Shown here one piece after another: positions 51,256 through 60,899 of a stretch of 64,000 nt of DNA. Within the stretch, counting starts at the first letter, position 1, and every line of letters starts with the position of its first letter. A program made the translations under genes and the position numbers. A model generated the notes under the pieces. That model saw only the letters and a program-made list of their open reading frames with translations. It was not told the DNA's origin and ran no database searches. Source of the stretch: Limivivens sp934393555 (lineage in GTDB: Bacteria > Bacillota > Clostridia > Lachnospirales > Lachnospiraceae); contig CAKRQP010000001.1 in NCBI GenBank assembly GCA_934393555.1, positions 43,710 through 107,709 on the forward strand. Direction: 5' to 3'.

Positions 51256-53907
51256 TTATTTCGTGAGCTGTGCCAGGCGCTCTTTCACCTGAGCCATCAT
51301 CTCCGTATATTTGGTCAGTTTCGCTTTTTCTTCATCGATCTTGGCCTGCGGTGCCTTGCTGATGAACCGTTCGTTGTTCAGCATACCGTTGGAACGTGCG
51401 AGTTCTTTGGTGAGACGCTCTGCCTCTTTTTCCAGACGCTCGATCTCTTTCTCGATATCCACCAGTTCTGCAAACGGCATATAGATCGTTGCTTTATGGA
51501 TCACTGCAGAAACCGCATCTTCATCGATGCCTGTCTTGTCTTTCTGTACCGTTACATCGCTGGCATATCCCAGGGTTGCGAAGAATACTTTACCATTCTC
51601 GAAAATCTCCCGGACTGCCTCATCCTCAGATACAACGAAAACTTTCGCTTTCTTGCTGGGCGGTACATTCATTCCGGTGCGGACATTACGGATGGCACGA
51701 ACGGCTTCCTTAATGGTCTCAATGGCTGTTTCATCCGCTGCAAAGTTCCAGGCCTCCTGATACTCCGGCCAGGATGCGATCATAATAGACTCTTCCTCCG
51801 GACGAAGGGTGCAGTAGATCTCCTCGGTAAGGAAAGGCATATAAGGATGAAGAAGCTTCAGGGCATTGGAAAGAACGGTTTTCAGTGTCCAGAGTGCTGC
51901 AGCCTTGGTGGTATCCTCATCGTTGTAAAGACGGGGTTTCACCATCTCGATGTACCAGTCACAGAACTCTTCCCAGATGAAATCGTAAACCTTCTGAACT
52001 GCAATACCAAGCTCGTATTTATCCAGATTCTCCGTTACCTCTTTTGCCAGATGGTTGACCTTGGAAAGGATCCATTTATCTGCACTGGTCAGATGATCCA
52101 GATCCATTTCTGCCGGCACATCGGCTTTTTCCAGATTCATCATAATGAAACGGGAGGCATTCCATACTTTGTTGGCAAAGTTACGGCTTGCTTCTACTCT
52201 GTCCCAGTAGAAACGCATATCGTTACCCGGTGCGTTTCCTGTCATCAGTGTCAGACGAAGGGCATCTGCGCCGTATTTATCGATGACTTCCAGAGGATCG
52301 ATACCGTTTCCGAGAGATTTACTCATCTTTCTTCCCTGGCTGTCACGTACCAGTCCATGGATCAGTACATGGTGGAACGGAACCTCTCCGGTCTGTTCCA
52401 GAGAGGAGAATACCATACGGATAACCCAGAAAAGAATGATGTCGTAACCGGTTACCAGTACATCTGTGGGGAAGAAGTAGTCCAGATCCTCTGTTTTGTC
52501 CGGCCATCCCAGCGTGGAGAAGGGCCACAGGGCAGAGGAGAACCAGGTATCCAGCGTATCCTCATCCTGTTTGAAATGTGTGCAGCCGCATTTCGGACAT
52601 TTATCCGGCGCGCCGCCGCGTCTTACAACAACCTCGCCGCACTCATCACAGTAATAAGCCGGGATCCGGTGGCCCCACCAGAGCTGACGGGAAATGCACC
52701 AGTCATGGATATTCTCCAGCCAGTGGAAATACGTCTTGTCGAAACGCTCCGGAACGAACTTCAGTTTACCGGATTTTACTGCTTCGATAGCCGGTTTTGC
52801 CATCTCTTCCATTTTTACGAACCACTGCTGTTTGATCATAGGTTCTACTGTCGTATGGCAGCGGTCATGGGTTCCTACCGCATGGGTGTGGGGAACGACT
52901 TTTACCAGGAGACCCAGAGCTTTCAGGTCTTCTACCATGGCTTTTCTGGCATCGTAACGATCCATGCCGGCATATTTTCCGCCTTTTTCATTGATGGTTC
53001 CGTCATCATTGAGGATGTTGATTTCCTCCAGATCATGACGTTTTCCTACCTCAAAGTCATTGGGGTCATGAGCCGGTGTGATCTTTACGCAGCCGGTTCC
53101 GAATTCTTTGTCTACATAGAAGTCGCCAACCACCGGGATTTCACGGTCTGTCAGCGGCAGCTTCAGCATTTTTCCGATGAGATGCTGGTAACGCTCATCA
53201 TCCGGGTTGACAGCTACTGCCGTATCACCAAGTAAGGTCTCGGGACGGGTGGTCGCGATCTCTACGAATTTGCCTTCCTCACCTACGATGGGATAATTGA
53301 TGTGCCAGAAGAAACCATCCTGATCCTCATGCTCTACCTCAGCATCGGAAATGGAGGTCTGGCAGACCGGACACCAGTTGATGATACGGGAACCTTTGTA
53401 AATATAGCCTTTCTCATAAAGGCGTACAAAAACTTCCTCTACGGCTTTGGAACAGCCCTCATCCATGGTGAAACGCTCTCTGTCCCAGTCAGCGGAGGAA
53501 CCCAGCTTATGCAGCTGATTGATGATCTTTCCGCCGTACTCTTCTTTCCAGGCCCAGGCATGTTTGAGGAATTCCTCACGGCCGATCGCTTCTTTGTCAA
53601 TGCCCTGCTCACGCAGTTTCTCGGTAACCTTTACCTCTGTAGCGATGGCTGCATGGTCTGTTCCCGGCTGCCACAGTGCATTGTAGCCCTGCATTCTCTT
53701 ATAACGGATCAGGATATCCTGCATAGTGTTGTCCAGTGCGTGACCCATATGCAGCTGACCGGTTACGTTTGGCGGCGGCATTACAATGGTAAATGGTTTC
53801 TTGCTTCTGTCTACTTCTGCATGGAAATATTTTTTGTCCAGCCATTTCTGGTAAAGACGGTCTTCTATGCCCTTCGGATCATAGGTTTTTGCCAGTTCTT
53901 TGTTCAT
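51256..53907 (-). CDS. valS: valyl-tRNA synthetase
   Basis: An 883-residue class I synthetase charging tRNA(Val). The HIGH-type motif is PPNVTGQLHMGHALDNTM and the KMSKS motif is QGRKMSKSLGNG. The CP1 editing domain has TTRPETLLGDTAVAVNP. A zinc-binding CDECGE/CPKCGC pair and a C-terminal coiled coil (DIEKEIERLEKEAERLTKEL) are present. The start is ATG 53907 with AGGAAAG upstream; an upstream in-frame extension to 54093 is leader DNA. Expression is controlled by a T-box leader (54105-54375) with a ~195-base hairpin-rich segment between its terminator and the ribosome-binding site. Confidence 0.98.
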   Translation of the reverse strand: MNKELAKTYDPKGIEDRLYQKWLDKKYFHAEVDRSKKPFTIVMPPPNVTGQLHMGHALDNTMQDILIRYKRMQGYNALWQPGTDHAAIATEVKVTEKLREQGIDKEAIGREEFLKHAWAWKEEYGGKIINQLHKLGSSADWDRERFTMDEGCSKAVEEVFVRLYEKGYIYKGSRIINWCPVCQTSISDAEVEHEDQDGFFWHINYPIVGEEGKFVEIATTRPETLLGDTAVAVNPDDERYQHLIGKMLKLPLTDREIPVVGDFYVDKEFGTGCVKITPAHDPNDFEVGKRHDLEEINILNDDGTINEKGGKYAGMDRYDARKAMVEDLKALGLLVKVVPHTHAVGTHDRCHTTVEPMIKQQWFVKMEEMAKPAIEAVKSGKLKFVPERFDKTYFHWLENIHDWCISRQLWWGHRIPAYYCDECGEVVVRRGGAPDKCPKCGCTHFKQDEDTLDTWFSSALWPFSTLGWPDKTEDLDYFFPTDVLVTGYDIILFWVIRMVFSSLEQTGEVPFHHVLIHGLVRDSQGRKMSKSLGNGIDPLEVIDKYGADALRLTLMTGNAPGNDMRFYWDRVEASRNFANKVWNASRFIMMNLEKADVPAEMDLDHLTSADKWILSKVNHLAKEVTENLDKYELGIAVQKVYDFIWEEFCDWYIEMVKPRLYNDEDTTKAAALWTLKTVLSNALKLLHPYMPFLTEEIYCTLRPEEESIMIASWPEYQEAWNFAADETAIETIKEAVRAIRNVRTGMNVPPSKKAKVFVVSEDEAVREIFENGKVFFATLGYASDVTVQKDKTGIDEDAVSAVIHKATIYMPFAELVDIEKEIERLEKEAERLTKELARSNGMLNNERFISKAPQAKIDEEKAKLTKYTEMMAQVKERLAQLTK

Positions 53908-53941
53908 GGGATTCTTTCCTTTCGTTTTGGTGGGTGGTGAG

Positions 53942-54098
53942 GAAGTGTGGTGGGAGGAATGCCGGCATGCTGTACACTTCGGTTTTGCTTTGCAAAACCT
54001 CAGTCGCGGGCGTCGCCCTATCAAAAGCCATTCAAACGTGCAAAAATCTGCAAGCAGCTTTTGCACGCTCGCATGGCTTTCGGCATGGCTCATGCCTA
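53942..54098. repeat. hairpin-rich inverted-repeat segment in the valS leader
   Basis: Several inverted repeats: GAAGTGT/ACACTTC (53942-53980), a perfect GGTTTTGC/GCAAAACC hairpin (53981-53999), and a long stem in 54024-54080 (AAAGCCAT/ATGGCTTT outside, CGTGCAAAA/TTTTGCACG inside, CTGC/GCAG at the tip). A GGCATG/CATGCC pair completes it. The segment is unneeded for the T-box and looks like an inserted palindromic element. Confidence 0.55.
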
Positions 54099-54104
54099 AC
54101 GCGC

Positions 54105-54375
54105 AAAAATAAAAGCCCTCTGCACACAGTTTGTGTGCAAAGGGCGAATGTCTCGCGGTACCACCTTTTCTTATGCTTGTCTATCTCGCATATCTCAGGG
54201 ATCTTTTAACGTGGATCAGACGGGAAGGCTTACTGCAAAGTTCAGCCTGCCGGTTCAAAAGCTACCTTCCATACCTGCTTTCCTTCAGATTCCTCTCAGC
54301 CTGTCGGGAATCTCTCTCTGGCGGTGCCCTGGTATGTACTCCTCTTTCTCACAACCTTTTTCTTTTTTCGCTATA
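54105..54375 (-). promoter_or_regulatory. T-box leader of valS
   Basis: The minus strand carries the antiterminator T-box motif AAGGTGGTACCGCG (54154-54167), preceded by Stem I elements (AGAAAGAGGAGTACAT and GGCTGAGAGG). It is followed by a competing terminator stem, GCCCTTTGCACAC with GTGTGCAGAGGGC, and a T run (54105-54145). The likely specifier in the Stem I internal loop is GUA (Val) in GGAAGGTAGC. Uncharged tRNA(Val) should prevent termination and switch on valS. Confidence 0.92.
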
Positions 54376-54381
54376 GTCTGT

Positions 54382-54410
54382 ATCATAGCCGAGGATTTTT
54401 CATTTGTCAA
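54382..54410 (-). promoter_or_regulatory. promoter of the valS T-box transcript
   Basis: TTGACA (54405-54410), 17 bases, TATGAT (54382-54387), directly after the ysxC stop at 54425. Confidence 0.85.
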
Positions 54411-54424
54411 GAGGGAGTTTTTCC

Positions 54425-55036
54425 TCACTCTTCTGTACTGGCTTCCTCGGGTTCTTTCATCAGTCCTTCGATATATGCCCAGATCTCATCTCTTCCCTGC
54501 TTGGTCTCGGCAGAGAAAGGAATGATCACGGTACCCGGTTTGACGCCGAGACCGATCCGGACCAGCTTCAGCTGTTTCTGGGTCTGGCTCCGTTTGATCT
54601 TGTCCAGTTTGGTGGCGATGATCACAGGGTCAAAACCGTTGCTTACGATCCAGTCATACATCAGCTTATCGTTGGCAGACGGCTCATGACGGATATCGAT
54701 CAGCAGAAAAACAGCTTTCAGCACGGAAGATTTGTGAAGATAATTCTCGATGAGCTTTCCCCACTTTTCCTTTTCTGTCTGAGAAACCTTTGCATAGCCG
54801 TAACCCGGAAGATCCACCAGATAGACTTCATCGTTGACATTGTAAAAATTGATGGTCTGGGTCTTTCCCGGCTGGGAGCTGGTCCGCGCCAGAGCTTTCC
54901 GGTTCATAAGGGCATTGATCATGGAAGATTTTCCAACATTGGATTTTCCGGCAAAGGCCACCTCCATACGCTCGTTTTTCGGAAGGGGGCTCGTGATCCC
55001 GCAGACCGTTTCCAGTGTCACATTTTTTATAATCAT
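54425..55036 (-). CDS. ysxC: ribosome-biogenesis GTPase YsxC/EngB
   Basis: A 203-residue essential small GTPase for large-subunit assembly. G1 is AFAGKSNVGKSSMINAL, G2/G3 are SSQPGKTQTINFY and LVDLPGYGYAKV, and G4 is IIATKLDKIKR. It begins two bases after the lon stop and is the last gene of the tig-clpP-clpX-lon-ysxC run. No clear terminator separates it from the valS promoter, so read-through into valS is then gated by the T-box terminator. Confidence 0.96.
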   Translation of the reverse strand: MIIKNVTLETVCGITSPLPKNERMEVAFAGKSNVGKSSMINALMNRKALARTSSQPGKTQTINFYNVNDEVYLVDLPGYGYAKVSQTEKEKWGKLIENYLHKSSVLKAVFLLIDIRHEPSANDKLMYDWIVSNGFDPVIIATKLDKIKRSQTQKQLKLVRIGLGVKPGTVIIPFSAETKQGRDEIWAYIEGLMKEPEEASTEE

Positions 55037-55038
55037 AA

Positions 55039-57369
55039 TCAGTTCTCCGAATTTTTCACAAGGGCAGCCTTCAGTACCTGATCCATCTGGGATACAAAGC
55101 GGATCTCCAGTCCTCTCTTGATCTCTGCAGATATCTCCGCCACATCCGGCCGGTTTTTCTCAGGCACCAGAACCAGGCGGATGCCTGCATTTTTCGCTGC
55201 CAGCAGTTTTTCTTTCAGACCGCCGATGGGAAGTACTCTTCCCCGAAGGGTGATCTCTCCGGTCATCGCGATATCGGCACGTACCGGAAGCTTCGTAATG
55301 GCAGAGGTCATGGCTGTGGCCATTGTAATTCCGGCGGAAGGTCCGTCCTTGGGAACGGCTCCTTCCGGAATGTGGATATGGATATCATTTTCCCTGAAAA
55401 AGTTATCCTCAATGCCGTACTCCCGGCTGACTGAACGGATGTAGCTGATCCCTGCCATAGCAGATTCCTTCATCACATCTCCCAGCTGACCGGTGAGCAG
55501 AAGTTCACCTTTTCCGGGCATGATATTGACCTCGATCTCCAGGGTATCACCGCCTACGCTGGTCCAGGCCAGACCACGGACGATACCGATATCATCTTCC
55601 TCATTCAGACGGTTGACCGTATAACGCTCCTTGCCGAGATAGCTTTTCAGACCGGTTTCTGTCACACGGATGCTCTCTTTGCCATCCTCCAGAAATTCCC
55701 TGGCTGCTTTCCGGCAGATCTCACCGATCTTCCGCTCCAAATTCCGGACACCAGCCTCTCTGGTATAAGAAGAAATGAGTTTTTTCATTGCTTTGTCCGA
55801 AATGGAAAAATCATAGTCGGTAAGACCGTTTTTCTCAATCTGTTTCTCCAAAAGATGCTCTTTTGCAATGTGCAGTTTTTCATTTTCCGTATAGCTGGAG
55901 ACTTCAATGAGTTCCATACGATCCAGAAGCGGCCGCGGAATGGTCTGTACATCATTGGCCGTGGCAAGGAAAAGAACCTCGGAAAGATCAATGGGAAGCT
56001 CCACATAATGATCCCGGAACTTGTTATTCTGTTCGGAATCCAGCACCTCCAGAAGGGCAGATGAGGTATCTCCCTTGTAATCACTGCTCACCTTGTCGAT
56101 CTCATCAAGAAGCATCAGCGGATTTTTCACTCCTGCCTGCTTCATGCCATTGACGATACGGCCCGGCATCGCTCCTATGTAGGTTCTCCTGTGACCGCGG
56201 ATCTCTGCCTCGTCACGGACACCGCCCAGACAGATCCGGACATATTTTTTATTCAGTGCTCTGGCGATCGAACGGGCGATGGACGTTTTACCGGTTCCCG
56301 GAGGTCCCACCAGACAGATGATCGGGCTGTCACCTTTTTTGGTCAGGGCACGGACAGCCAGAAATTCCAGGACGCGTTCCTTGACCTTCTCCAGACCGTA
56401 ATGATCCTCCTCGAGGATCTCTCTGGCATTGGAAAGATCCATATTGTCCCTGGATTCTTTGTCCCAGGGAAGCTCCAGAAGTGTCTCGATATAACCACGG
56501 ATCACAGAACTTTCGGCAGAATTGTTTCCGGCATTTTTAAAGCGTTCGATTTCTTTTTCGATGCGCTCTTTTACCTCGGCTGAGGCTTCCAGCTTTTCTG
56601 TTTCCGCTTTGAAATGCTCTGCTTCGGCTCCTGTGGTATCTTCTCCCAGTTCCTCCCGGATCACTTTCAGCTGCTCCCGGAGAATGTATTCTCTCTGATT
56701 TTTGTCAATGCGGGCTTTGACCTTCTCCTGGATCTCCGTTTTAATGTTCATGACCTGGATCTCGTTTTCCAGAAGAACAGAAAGCTGCTCAAAACGCTCG
56801 GTCAGGTCCACCGCTTCCAGAAGCTTCTGTTTTTCCTCATAAAACACAGGAATATTCACAGCGATCTGATCCACCATTTTCTGAAGATCGGTCTGTTCCA
56901 TAATCTGAAGCGCCGTCTCCCGGCTGATCTTGCTGTTCGCCTGACAGTAATCCTGGAAAATGGTCCGCAGAGTCTGAACCATAGCCTCCTGATTTTTCTC
57001 ATCGGGAAGTGCCAGTTCTTCTTCCGAAAAAGTGGCGGCATCTGCCACAAGGCAGCCGTCCGCCACATCCAGATCCATCACTTCCACCCGTTCCAGACCT
57101 TCCGCAAGCACACGGAAAATATTCTGGGGCAGCTTCATGATCTGCTTTACGGTCACCAGGGTACCGATCTTATAAAGATCTTTCATTCCCGGATCCTGTG
57201 TTTCCGGAGATTTCTGGGTCACAACTACCAGCCTCTGGTCACGGAGCATGGCAGCTTCCACCGCTTTGACTGATTTCTCCCGGCTGATGTCAAAATGCGT
57301 GATCATGGAAGGCAGGATCGTCATTCCACGAAGAGCTACAACCGGTATGTTTTTGATCAGTTCACTCAT
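55039..57369 (-). CDS. lon: ATP-dependent protease Lon
   Basis: A 776-residue LonA protease: N-terminal substrate domain (VVALRGMTILPSMITHFDIS), AAA module with Walker A CLVGPPGTGKTSIARSIA and sensor region, and C-terminal protease domain. The Ser-Lys dyad is Ser678 in PKDGPSAGITMAT and Lys721 in GGLKEKLLAAKNAG. It degrades misfolded and regulatory proteins. It overlaps the clpX stop by four bases. Confidence 0.98.
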   Translation of the reverse strand: MSELIKNIPVVALRGMTILPSMITHFDISREKSVKAVEAAMLRDQRLVVVTQKSPETQDPGMKDLYKIGTLVTVKQIMKLPQNIFRVLAEGLERVEVMDLDVADGCLVADAATFSEEELALPDEKNQEAMVQTLRTIFQDYCQANSKISRETALQIMEQTDLQKMVDQIAVNIPVFYEEKQKLLEAVDLTERFEQLSVLLENEIQVMNIKTEIQEKVKARIDKNQREYILREQLKVIREELGEDTTGAEAEHFKAETEKLEASAEVKERIEKEIERFKNAGNNSAESSVIRGYIETLLELPWDKESRDNMDLSNAREILEEDHYGLEKVKERVLEFLAVRALTKKGDSPIICLVGPPGTGKTSIARSIARALNKKYVRICLGGVRDEAEIRGHRRTYIGAMPGRIVNGMKQAGVKNPLMLLDEIDKVSSDYKGDTSSALLEVLDSEQNNKFRDHYVELPIDLSEVLFLATANDVQTIPRPLLDRMELIEVSSYTENEKLHIAKEHLLEKQIEKNGLTDYDFSISDKAMKKLISSYTREAGVRNLERKIGEICRKAAREFLEDGKESIRVTETGLKSYLGKERYTVNRLNEEDDIGIVRGLAWTSVGGDTLEIEVNIMPGKGELLLTGQLGDVMKESAMAGISYIRSVSREYGIEDNFFRENDIHIHIPEGAVPKDGPSAGITMATAMTSAITKLPVRADIAMTGEITLRGRVLPIGGLKEKLLAAKNAGIRLVLVPEKNRPDVAEISAEIKRGLEIRFVSQMDQVLKAALVKNSEN

Positions 57370-58679
57370 GCAGTTTCCTCAATCTCTTTATCTTTTTTGC
57401 TTTTTTTCGTTTTTGTGGAAGGCAGCTTGCTGTCATCGCTGTACATCAGCACCGGTTCGCCGCTTCCGTCAATAACATCCTTCGTGATCAGACAGCTCTC
57501 TACATTCTCATCGGAAGGCAGCGTGTACATGATATCCAGCATGGCCTTCTCCATAATGGCACGGAGGCCTCTGGCTCCTGTCTTTCTCTCAAGCGTCTTG
57601 TCTGCCACTTCCTCAACCGCATCATCTGCAAAAGAAAGCTCCACGCCATCCATCTCAAAAAGCTTCTGATACTGCTTGATGATGGAGTTTTTCGGCTCCT
57701 TCAGGATGCGGATCAGGGCATCCCGATCCAGCTGATCCAGAGAAACCACCATCGGCACACGGCCGATGATCTCAGGGATCATTCCGAATTTTACGAAATC
57801 CTGCGGAAGGACCTGGCGCAGGATTTCACCTACGTTATGACCTCTCTTATCGTTGATCGCAGAATTAAAACCGATCTCCTTCTGATCCAGACGTGCCTCG
57901 ATGACCTTTTCCATGCCCTCAAAAGCTCCGCCGCAGATGAAAAGGATATTGGTGGTATCGATCTGAAGAAGCTCCTGATGCGGATGCTTTCTTCCACCCT
58001 GGGGCGGCACGGAGGCCACTGTACCTTCCAGGATCTTCAGCAATGCCTGCTGTACGCCCTCACCGGACACATCACGCGTGATAGATGCGTTTTCCGATTT
58101 TCTCGTGATCTTGTCGAACTCATCGATATAAACGATTCCGTACTCGGCCCGCTTGATATCATAGTCTGCAGCCTGGATCAGCTTCAGGAGGATATTCTCC
58201 ACATCCTCACCCACATATCCGGCCTCTGTCAGAGTGGTCGCATCTGCAATGGCAAAGGGTACATTCAGCATTTTTGCCAGGGTCTGTGCCAGCAGAGTCT
58301 TACCGGAACCGGTAGGTCCCAGCATCAGGATATTACTCTTCTGCAGCTCCACCCCGTCCACACGTTTGCCAACGGTGATTCTTTTATAATGATTATAAAC
58401 CGCCACGGCCAGTGCTTTTTTTGCTTCCTCCTGACCGATGACATAATCATCCAGAAAAGCAGTGATCTCCTTGGGCTTCATCAGATTGATGCCGCTCTGG
58501 TTCTCATCCTGCTCATAATATTCATCCAGTTCCTCATCCATGATCTCTGCGCAGATCTCAATGCACTCGTCGCAGATATAGACGCCTTCCGGACCGGCGA
58601 TGAGTTTTCTCACCTGATCCTCTGATTTATTACAAAAAGAACATCTTACTTTGTTATGTTCTCCATATTTTCCTGCCAT
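57366..58679 (-). CDS. clpX: ClpX unfoldase subunit of the ClpXP protease
   Basis: A 437-residue AAA+ unfoldase. An N-terminal zinc-binding domain (CSFCNKSEDQ and CDECIEIC) is followed by Walker A LGPTGSGKTLLAQTLA, Walker B IVYIDEFDKI and a RDVSGEGVQQALLKILEG stretch. The C-terminal sensor 2 is in the KTGARGLRAIME segment. The tail is Lys-rich. It recognises tagged substrates and feeds them to ClpP, encoded 101 bases upstream. That gap contains a strong hairpin. Confidence 0.98.
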   Translation of the reverse strand: MAGKYGEHNKVRCSFCNKSEDQVRKLIAGPEGVYICDECIEICAEIMDEELDEYYEQDENQSGINLMKPKEITAFLDDYVIGQEEAKKALAVAVYNHYKRITVGKRVDGVELQKSNILMLGPTGSGKTLLAQTLAKMLNVPFAIADATTLTEAGYVGEDVENILLKLIQAADYDIKRAEYGIVYIDEFDKITRKSENASITRDVSGEGVQQALLKILEGTVASVPPQGGRKHPHQELLQIDTTNILFICGGAFEGMEKVIEARLDQKEIGFNSAINDKRGHNVGEILRQVLPQDFVKFGMIPEIIGRVPMVVSLDQLDRDALIRILKEPKNSIIKQYQKLFEMDGVELSFADDAVEEVADKTLERKTGARGLRAIMEKAMLDIMYTLPSDENVESCLITKDVIDGSGEPVLMYSDDSKLPSTKTKKSKKDKEIEETA

Positions 58680-58738
58680 AGAATTTCCACCTCATACCTA
58701 CTGTTAAGCAGTTTTCTTCAAAACTTATCAACGAACAT

Positions 58739-58769
58739 GAGGGGATGTTGCTGAACGTAACATCCCCTC
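58739..58769 (-). other. intercistronic hairpin between clpP and clpX
   Basis: A perfect 11-bp stem GAGGGGATGTT/AACATCCCCTC with a 9-base loop, 12 bases after the clpP stop codon. No T run follows directly on the minus strand, so it may attenuate or protect the upstream message more than end it. Confidence 0.65.
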
Positions 58770-58780
58770 ACGCTTATCTT

Positions 58781-59362
58781 TTAGTGATTTGTGATAACAC
58801 TGTCGATGAGACCGTATGCTTTGGCCTCTTCTGCGCTCATGTAGTTATCACGCTCGGTATCCACCTCGATGACGCTAAGCGGCTGGCCGGTATTGGCTGC
58901 CAGATGCTCATTCAGCCTTTTCCTTGTGGCGATGATGTGATCAGATACGATCTTGATATCTGTCGCCTGCCCCTGCGCTCCGCCTGAGGGCTGGTGAATC
59001 ATGATCTCTGCATTGGGCAGAGCAAACCGTTTGCCCTTGGTGCCGCCTGCCAGGAGGAATGCTCCCATGCTGGCTGCCATACCAAGGCAGATGGTTGACA
59101 CGTCGCATTTGATATAACGCATCGTGTCATAAATTGCCAGTCCTGCTGAAACAGAGCCGCCAGGACTGTTGATATACAAATGAATATCCTTTCCAGGATC
59201 CTCCGCTTCCAGAAACAGAAGCTGAGCAACAATCAGGTTGGCACTGACGTCCGTAACCTCCTCGCCCAGGAAAATGATTCTGTCCTTCAGAAGTCTGGAA
59301 TAAATGTCGTAGCTTCTCTCGCCGCGGCTGGTCTGTTCAATGACATAAGGTACTAAGCTCAT
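58781..59362 (-). CDS. clpP: ATP-dependent Clp protease proteolytic subunit
   Basis: A 193-residue serine peptidase forming the tetradecameric chamber. The catalytic triad is Ser98 in LGMAASMGAFLL, His123 in EIMIHQPSGGAQG and Asp172 in DTERDNYMS. The N-terminus starts MSLVPYVIEQTSRGERSYDI, standard for the family. It lies between tig and clpX in the classical tig-clpP-clpX order. Confidence 0.98.
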   Translation of the reverse strand: MSLVPYVIEQTSRGERSYDIYSRLLKDRIIFLGEEVTDVSANLIVAQLLFLEAEDPGKDIHLYINSPGGSVSAGLAIYDTMRYIKCDVSTICLGMAASMGAFLLAGGTKGKRFALPNAEIMIHQPSGGAQGQATDIKIVSDHIIATRKRLNEHLAANTGQPLSVIEVDTERDNYMSAEEAKAYGLIDSVITNH

Positions 59363-59406
59363 TTCGAAGAATCTCCTTTCCGGGAACTTCCGCAGGCAGA
59401 TGTCTC

Positions 59407-60693
59407 TTACGCCTCTTTTGCAGCGTCTGCGATCAGATCTGCAGCAGCCTGTACAGCCAGGTCTTTCTTCATCTGATCTTTCTCGGACTCGCCGATCAGG
59501 TCTTTCAGCTTCTCAACTTCCATCTTGTAAGCCTCAGCCATCTTTGCGATCTCCTCATCTACCTTCTCATCGGAAATTTCGATGTTTTCTGCTTTTGCTA
59601 CAGCCTCAAGAACCAGGCTGTTCTGAATACGTTTCAGAGCTTCCGGTTTCATCTGGTCATGCATTTTCTTTACATCCATGCCGGTGAACTGGAAGTACTG
59701 CTCCAGGGAAAGACCCTGAGACTGCATTCTTCTTGCGAAATCCTCCATCATGCTCTGAACCTGGGTGTCGATCATGGCATCCGGGATCTCCATGGTGGCA
59801 TTCTCTACTGCTTTCTCGATTGCCTGAGCCTCTTTCTTTGCTCTTGCTGCTTTCTCTTTCTTCTCGGTCAGTTTCTTCTTGATATCCTCTTTGTACTCAG
59901 CAAGGGTCTCAAACTCGGAAACTTCGCTTGCGAACTCATCGTCAGCTTCCGGAAGCTCTTTTACAGAGATTGCATTTACTTTGCATTTGAATACGGCTTC
60001 TTTTCCTGCAAGGCTCTTCTCATGATAATCCTCCGGGAAAGTAACGGTAACATCTTTCTCCTCACCGATCTTGGTGCCGATCAGCTGATCCTCAAAGCCC
60101 GGGATGAAGCTTCCGGAACCGATGGTCAGAGTGTAGTTCTCAGCTTTTCCGCCCTCGAAAGGAACACCGTCTACGGAACCGTCAAAGTCAAGCTTGATGA
60201 TGTCTCCGTTCTCAACTGCTCTGTCATCTACATCGATGGTTCTGGAGTTGTTCTCTCTCTCCTTGTCAACCTCTTTGTTGATGTCCTCCTCAGTTACCTC
60301 AACATCGCTCTTCTCAACCTCTACGCCTTTGTACTCGCCAAGGGTAACTTCCGGTTTTACAGCAACTTCTGCGGTAAAGATGAAGGGTTTTCCAGCTTCG
60401 ATCTGAGTCACATTGATCTCCGGACGGGAAACGATCTCAAGATCGCACTCCTTCAGAGCCTCTGCATATGCAGTCGGGATCAGATCATTGGCAGCATCTT
60501 CATAGAAAACGCCTGTGCCATACATTTTCTCGATCAGTTTACGCGGTGCTTTACCTTTACGGAAGCCCGGGATATTGATTTTTCCTCTGGCTTTCAGATA
60601 TACTTTCTGAATTGCTTTTTCAAAGTCCTCGGCAGAAGCCTCGATGGTCAGCTTCGCCATGTTTTTTTCCAGTTTTTCAACCTGTAAACTCAT
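59407..60693 (-). CDS. tig: trigger factor, ribosome-associated chaperone
   Basis: A 428-residue chaperone and peptidyl-prolyl isomerase. The ribosome-docking loop is IPGFRKGKAPRKLIEKMYG (about residue 42). The FKBP-like domain includes GDIIKLDFDGSVDGVPFEGG and FIPGFEDQLIG. A helical C-terminal domain completes the family's length. It is the first gene of the protease cluster. A roughly 200-base leader separates it from the DUF975 gene. Confidence 0.98.
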   Translation of the reverse strand: MSLQVEKLEKNMAKLTIEASAEDFEKAIQKVYLKARGKINIPGFRKGKAPRKLIEKMYGTGVFYEDAANDLIPTAYAEALKECDLEIVSRPEINVTQIEAGKPFIFTAEVAVKPEVTLGEYKGVEVEKSDVEVTEEDINKEVDKERENNSRTIDVDDRAVENGDIIKLDFDGSVDGVPFEGGKAENYTLTIGSGSFIPGFEDQLIGTKIGEEKDVTVTFPEDYHEKSLAGKEAVFKCKVNAISVKELPEADDEFASEVSEFETLAEYKEDIKKKLTEKKEKAARAKKEAQAIEKAVENATMEIPDAMIDTQVQSMMEDFARRMQSQGLSLEQYFQFTGMDVKKMHDQMKPEALKRIQNSLVLEAVAKAENIEISDEKVDEEIAKMAEAYKMEVEKLKDLIGESEKDQMKKDLAVQAAADLIADAAKEA

Positions 60694-60899
60694 GGTGTGT
60701 TTTTCCTCCTAAGTTTCTATGTTTTTCGCAGTCCCGGGCAATCCGCCCAAGCCATACGGCCAGGTCTGCATGATTATGGGGTTCCGCACCTGCGGTCATC
60801 CCCCTGCTCTGTGCCATGGTGCTGATTTGACAGACTTCTCCATACTTACAGTCATTTTAATACTATAGCACAAGTGAAAAGAAAAAGCCACTCTTTTTT

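Noticed and set aside
51250..53235. A 661-codon plus-strand open frame opposite valS
   Set aside because: It is the antisense shadow of the synthetase reading frame, without ribosome-binding site or recognisable domain.
53908..54093. N-terminal 62-codon extension of valS
   Set aside because: It lies in the hairpin-rich leader, is rich in Cys/His/Ser without similarity to synthetases, and the start at 53907 has a proper ribosome-binding site.
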